Assembly (NCBI GenBank): GCA_023139225.1
Contig: JAGLNZ010000207.1
Span: 1-28,243, forward strand
DNA: 28,243 bases
Origin: Desulfobacula sp.
Lineage (GTDB): Bacteria > Desulfobacterota > Desulfobacteria > Desulfobacterales > Desulfobacteraceae
Direction: 5' to 3'
The position numbers were made by a program, and so were the translations under genes. The notes under the pieces are model-generated. The model was not told the origin of the DNA, made no database searches, and worked only from the letters and a program-made list of their open reading frames with translations. Below, piece after piece: positions 25,116 to 28,243 of the stretch (positions within the stretch are counted from its first letter, which is position 1; each line of letters opens with the position of its first letter).

Positions 25116-28100
25116 ATGGCTCTTAGAATTAACACGAACATAGCGGCATTAAGTGCCCACAAAAACATGATCAAAAATGACAATTCCCTTTCAGCTTCCC
25201 TTGAAAGGCTGTCATCCGGACTAAGAATCAATAAGGCAGCAGACGATGCTTCCGGCATGTCCATTGCCGATTCCCTGCGCTCACAGGCAATGGGTCTTGG
25301 TCAGGCTATCAAAAACGCCAACGATGGTATCAATATTGTCCAGACGGCTGATGCTGCCCTGGATGAATCCATCAATATTATTAATACCATTAAAACCAAA
25401 TCCATCCAGGCTGCCCAGGATGGTCAGACAACAGAATCAAGGGCTGCCATTCAGTCGGATATTACCAAACTGATGGAAGAACTGGATATTATTGCAAAAA
25501 CAACCGCCTTTAACGGCCAGAAACTTTTGTCCGGTAATTTTGTTGATAAAAAGTTTCAGATTGGTGCCTATTCCGGTGAAACGGTTAACATTTCCATCGG
25601 TTCAGCTGAATCTACCAAGATAGGGCATGTGACAACCGGTAAGCTTTCCCTGGCTAACAATGCGCCGGGAAGTGTTGAAATAGCTATTTACAGCAGTCTC
25701 CAGGATAAAAATTTTGAACTCCAGGCGACTGAAGTTGGCTACACCAACAGTCGGGAAAACAGCATGGCAGCTGTGGCCGATTCCATCAACAAGCTGTCTG
25801 ATGTGCTTGGTATCACGGCAGCCGCTGAAGTAAAATCCTCTACCAGTAGCTTTATCGGAGCTGGCACATTATCGGATTTTTCCATTAATGGTGTTACCAT
25901 GAATGGTGTCAATGTAGTTGAAAGTGATACCGATGGTTCCCTGGTTAAAGCGATTAACAGCAAAACCTCTCAACATGGTATCCTGGCTACGGTAAACTCT
26001 GAAGGCCGATTGACGCTTAAATCCAGTGATGGTCGTGCCATTGAAGTCAAAGCGGATAGCGCTGGTTTACAGTCTGTATTCAAAGGCCAGGATCTTTCCA
26101 CTGTGGGTCATATCAACCTGAACCAGAACGGCTCCAATGATATTGTTATCACCAATAAAGATGGCGGTGATGTGGTCACATTGACCAATAATCTTGATGT
26201 GTTGAAATCTGAAGCATTTACTTCTTCAGCTACGGCTGAAGTAGGTTCCAAAATCAGTAATACCTCAGTTATCGGTGCCGGCTGGACCACCAACCAGGAT
26301 ATTGTTGCAAGTGCAGCTTTTTCCGCTAATATTATCACATCAGAAGCAACCACGCTTGCTGCCGGTTCAGTATTGGGCAGTGGGTCGACCGTTGTTTTTA
26401 ATGGTTCGGTCAACGGCTTGGTAACGACCAGCGGGACCTCAACCAGCATGACAGCCCCCAGTACAATGGCTGTATATTCAACGATTGCATCCGGTAGTAT
26501 TCTGGGTGTTGGCACACAAATCGGCACTGGTGTAGAACTCGAGGGGCTAACCATTATTGAGGCCACTGGTGCAACCACGGCTGATAATGACATCGCATCC
26601 GGTTCAGTATTGACCGCCGGTACAGTTCTGGCTGCCAACACAGATCTCTCCGGAGTGGCTGTCACCATCGAACAAACAGCTTCGACAGTTGGTGATAGTA
26701 CCTTAATCTCCGGTAGTACTCTTGCGGCAGGGACTATACTCTCCGCCACATCAGTTCTTGTCAGTGGTACTTTTATTATCGAAGGTACGGAAACCACAAC
26801 TACTTCCAGCCTTATCTCCAGCGGTTCTATCCTTGGAGTCGGTTCCGTGGTTGGAAATGGAACGGTTCTTTCCGGCAACGATATCAATGTTTTTCAAACA
26901 GGAGAAACCACAGCAACGAGTACATTTGTTTCAGGAACCGTACTCGCTGCCGGCACAGTTCTCAAAGCGGGTAGTTATGTTACATCCGGGGCCGCGCCGT
27001 ATGGAATTACCGGACTGGACGGTACAACCTATTCCGGCACATTGAGTCAGGATGTTACCCTCTTAACCGCCGCGACAGTTTCGAGTGGTAATTTTACAGC
27101 AGCGGCCGGCAGTAGTTTTGCCAACGGTACCAGTTTCCATTCAGGGTCAGTAGTTTATACTGACATGACCTTGTCAGCTGAAACAACGCTCCAGTCCAGC
27201 GGAAACTTTACTATTGGAACACAATTGGCCGGTGGAACAACCCTGCTCGGAAATACTGGTGTAAATATTGGTGCAGATTTAACCCTGCGCAACGCTTCAA
27301 ACTTAGCTGAAGACATGACTGGAAAGACCGGATCTGTTCTGGCAGATGGAACCTCACTTATCGCCGGTTCTTCAATCGGTGCAGATATTACACTGAAGAG
27401 CAGCGCCACGCTCGATACAGGCAAGAACATTACAGCCAAGGCAGGATCTATTCTTGGCGCTAACACCAGTCTTGCTTCGGGTTCTACCATCAATGCTAAT
27501 ATAACATTGGCGCAGGCCTCTACCCTTGGTGCCAGTAGTGCGATGAAGGGTATAACAAAAGAGGTAATCCTGGGCACGGGATCCGTTCTTGCTGAGGATA
27601 GTGTTATAAGGGAAGGGTCAACGATTTTTGGCCAGGTGTCATTGGGACTGAGCGCCACATTTAGCAAAAATCAGTCTATCGGGATTGGCTCCACAATCGA
27701 GCTGAATGATTCATTTATTAAAGCTGGCTCCACCATTGGTGGTGAGGCGACTACAAGACAGGATCTAAATGTTGTCAACGGTGCTTTTACTTTAGGAGCG
27801 GGCACAAAACTGGCAATAGGCTCAATGTTGTCCAACGGATCCACCATCGGTGGAACCGTCACCCTGAGTTCGGATGAAAAAGTGGCCAGCGGAACGCAGA
27901 TGCAGCTTGAAGCAGGTTCTTCATTGGCTGATGGCAGTATCATTACAGCCGGTACCTATCTAACCAATGATATAACTGCTGCTGATGGAACGGTATATGC
28001 AGCTGGTAATATTGCTGAAAGTGATATTACCACAGGTGGTGTTAACCTGATCAGCAATGCCATGACCTTACAGGAAGGTTCTGTGATGGCATCTGGCAGC

Positions 28101-28243
28101 ACCATCGCTGCAAATGCAGGTGGCATTGCTGCAACTGCCCAGGTGACTGATTCTTCCGTTGCAAGACTTTCCGAGATTAGTGTTCTGACCCAGGAAGGTG
28201 CACAGATCGCCATTGCAGTAGCTGATGCTACTCTGAAAGATCT
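25116..28243 (+). CDS. fliC: Giant flagellin, partial at the 3' end
   Basis: Filament subunit; 1042 codons are open to the window edge without a stop. Residues 1-170 are a normal D0/D1 flagellin start (MALRINTNIAAL, LERLSSGLRINKAADDASGM, NDGINIVQTADAAL, TAFNGQKLLSGNF). Residues about 255-315 are a Flagellin_IN repeat (FSINGVTMNGVNV, SEGRLTLKSSDGRAIEV). From about 345 to 1010 comes a long Ser/Thr/Gly/Ala-rich insert with no Cys and hexad-based tandem repeats. Near the edge, from residue 1015, the sequence returns to flagellin with RLSEISVLTQEGAQIAIAVADATLKD, split here as LTQEGAQIAIAVADA, the start of the C-terminal D1 helix. Some 75 further residues should follow, for about 1115 in all, two to four times the usual 270-500. 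Ser/Thr in the insert are candidate glycosylation sites for Maf. The start is set by the Shine-Dalgarno at 25104. Confidence 0.93.
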   Translation, partial: MALRINTNIAALSAHKNMIKNDNSLSASLERLSSGLRINKAADDASGMSIADSLRSQAMGLGQAIKNANDGINIVQTADAALDESINIINTIKTKSIQAAQDGQTTESRAAIQSDITKLMEELDIIAKTTAFNGQKLLSGNFVDKKFQIGAYSGETVNISIGSAESTKIGHVTTGKLSLANNAPGSVEIAIYSSLQDKNFELQATEVGYTNSRENSMAAVADSINKLSDVLGITAAAEVKSSTSSFIGAGTLSDFSINGVTMNGVNVVESDTDGSLVKAINSKTSQHGILATVNSEGRLTLKSSDGRAIEVKADSAGLQSVFKGQDLSTVGHINLNQNGSNDIVITNKDGGDVVTLTNNLDVLKSEAFTSSATAEVGSKISNTSVIGAGWTTNQDIVASAAFSANIITSEATTLAAGSVLGSGSTVVFNGSVNGLVTTSGTSTSMTAPSTMAVYSTIASGSILGVGTQIGTGVELEGLTIIEATGATTADNDIASGSVLTAGTVLAANTDLSGVAVTIEQTASTVGDSTLISGSTLAAGTILSATSVLVSGTFIIEGTETTTTSSLISSGSILGVGSVVGNGTVLSGNDINVFQTGETTATSTFVSGTVLAAGTVLKAGSYVTSGAAPYGITGLDGTTYSGTLSQDVTLLTAATVSSGNFTAAAGSSFANGTSFHSGSVVYTDMTLSAETTLQSSGNFTIGTQLAGGTTLLGNTGVNIGADLTLRNASNLAEDMTGKTGSVLADGTSLIAGSSIGADITLKSSATLDTGKNITAKAGSILGANTSLASGSTINANITLAQASTLGASSAMKGITKEVILGTGSVLAEDSVIREGSTIFGQVSLGLSATFSKNQSIGIGSTIELNDSFIKAGSTIGGEATTRQDLNVVNGAFTLGAGTKLAIGSMLSNGSTIGGTVTLSSDEKVASGTQMQLEAGSSLADGSIITAGTYLTNDITAADGTVYAAGNIAESDITTGGVNLISNAMTLQEGSVMASGSTIAANAGGIAATAQVTDSSVARLSEISVLTQEGAQIAIAVADATLKD
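26352..26990 (+). repeat. Tandem 36-37-residue repeats in the flagellin insert
   Basis: Units begin at residues 456, 492, 529, 566 and 603 (bases 26481, 26589, 26700, 26811 and 26922), spacings 36, 37, 37 and 37. A looser 43-residue unit precedes them at residue 413 (26352). Each unit opens with a pattern like SGS-[IVT]-L-x-x-G-[ST] and runs three hexads, e.g. VLTAGT/VLAANT/DLSGVA, then a Thr-rich tail. The repeat is at protein level; the DNA copies have diverged. Confidence 0.85.
27330..28120 (+). repeat. Second, looser hexad-repeat block in the flagellin insert
   Basis: Phrases such as GSVLADGTSLIAGSSIGAD (from residue 739), GSILGANTSLASGSTINAN, GSVLAEDSVIREGSTIFG and KAGSTIGG recur at irregular distances of about 38-45 residues. 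The hexad spacing of the Ile/Val/Leu positions persists within each phrase. It appears to be the same fold element as the first block with more drift. Confidence 0.65.

Noticed and set aside
26108..26887. Long antisense open frame (259 codons) and similar ones at 27155-27667, 27671-27943 and 27956-28213, all opposite the flagellin insert
   Set aside because: They mirror the biased Ser/Thr/Gly/Ala codon composition of the flagellin strand, have low-complexity products and no ribosome binding sites.
26352..26990. Regular repeats of about 110 bp that could suggest a CRISPR-like or satellite array
   Set aside because: The repeat is exact only in protein pattern; the DNA copies differ, stay in one reading frame and have no identical repeat units with spacers.

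Overview
The window looks like a flagellar motility and flagellin-glycosylation island from an AT-rich Gram-negative bacterium. Sulfate reducers of the Desulfobacterota (Desulfobacteraceae-like) are my best guess. The guess rests on overall style: a Maf protein carrying TPRs, pseudaminic acid genes, WbpG/HisH/HisF amidotransferase genes, and sigma-28-like promoters. There is no rRNA or marker gene to confirm it. I see no tRNA, IS element or CRISPR array.

Layout. (1) 94-1713, minus strand: a stator pair in the order motB then motA, with a candidate sigma-28 promoter upstream. (2) 1896-10842: a complete set of pseudaminic acid enzymes. pseC is on the minus strand. Divergent from it runs a plus-strand operon: an unknown GT-B-like protein, a frameshifted two-domain glycosyltransferase, pseB, pseF, a pseG-pseH fusion and pseI. 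The last three overlap by ATGA junctions. (3) 10985-18048, minus strand: a GT-B/TPR transferase, a zinc-ribbon methyltransferase, a GT2/cytidylyltransferase-like fusion, then an unusual trio of Gfo/Idh/MocA oxidoreductase, CMP-sugar synthetase and Ldh2-family 2-oxoacid reductase. (4) 18158-21631, minus strand: a tightly coupled methyltransferase - PseA/WbpG-like amidotransferase - HisH - HisF set, predicted to turn an N-acetyl group of a sugar into an acetamidino group. This HisF has lost the Asp11 needed for histidine synthesis. (5) 22052-24877, minus strand: a DUF115/Maf flagellin glycosyltransferase with C-terminal TPRs. (6) 25116 to the window end, plus strand, divergent from maf: a giant flagellin of at least 1042 residues.

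How it fits together: the pse genes make CMP-pseudaminic acid, the amidotransferase and methyltransferase genes probably decorate this or a second nonulosonic-type sugar, Maf and the other transferases would attach it to Ser/Thr of flagellin, and the stator genes power the filament.

The most unusual object is the flagellin. Normal D0/D1 sequences enclose an insert of roughly 670 residues rich in Ser, Thr, Gly and Ala. It contains a run of 36-37-residue tandem repeats built on hexads, which suggests a beta-solenoid on the filament surface. Its leader has a good sigma-28 promoter and a hairpin with GGA in the loop followed by a GGA-containing Shine-Dalgarno, the layout of a CsrA-controlled flagellin mRNA.
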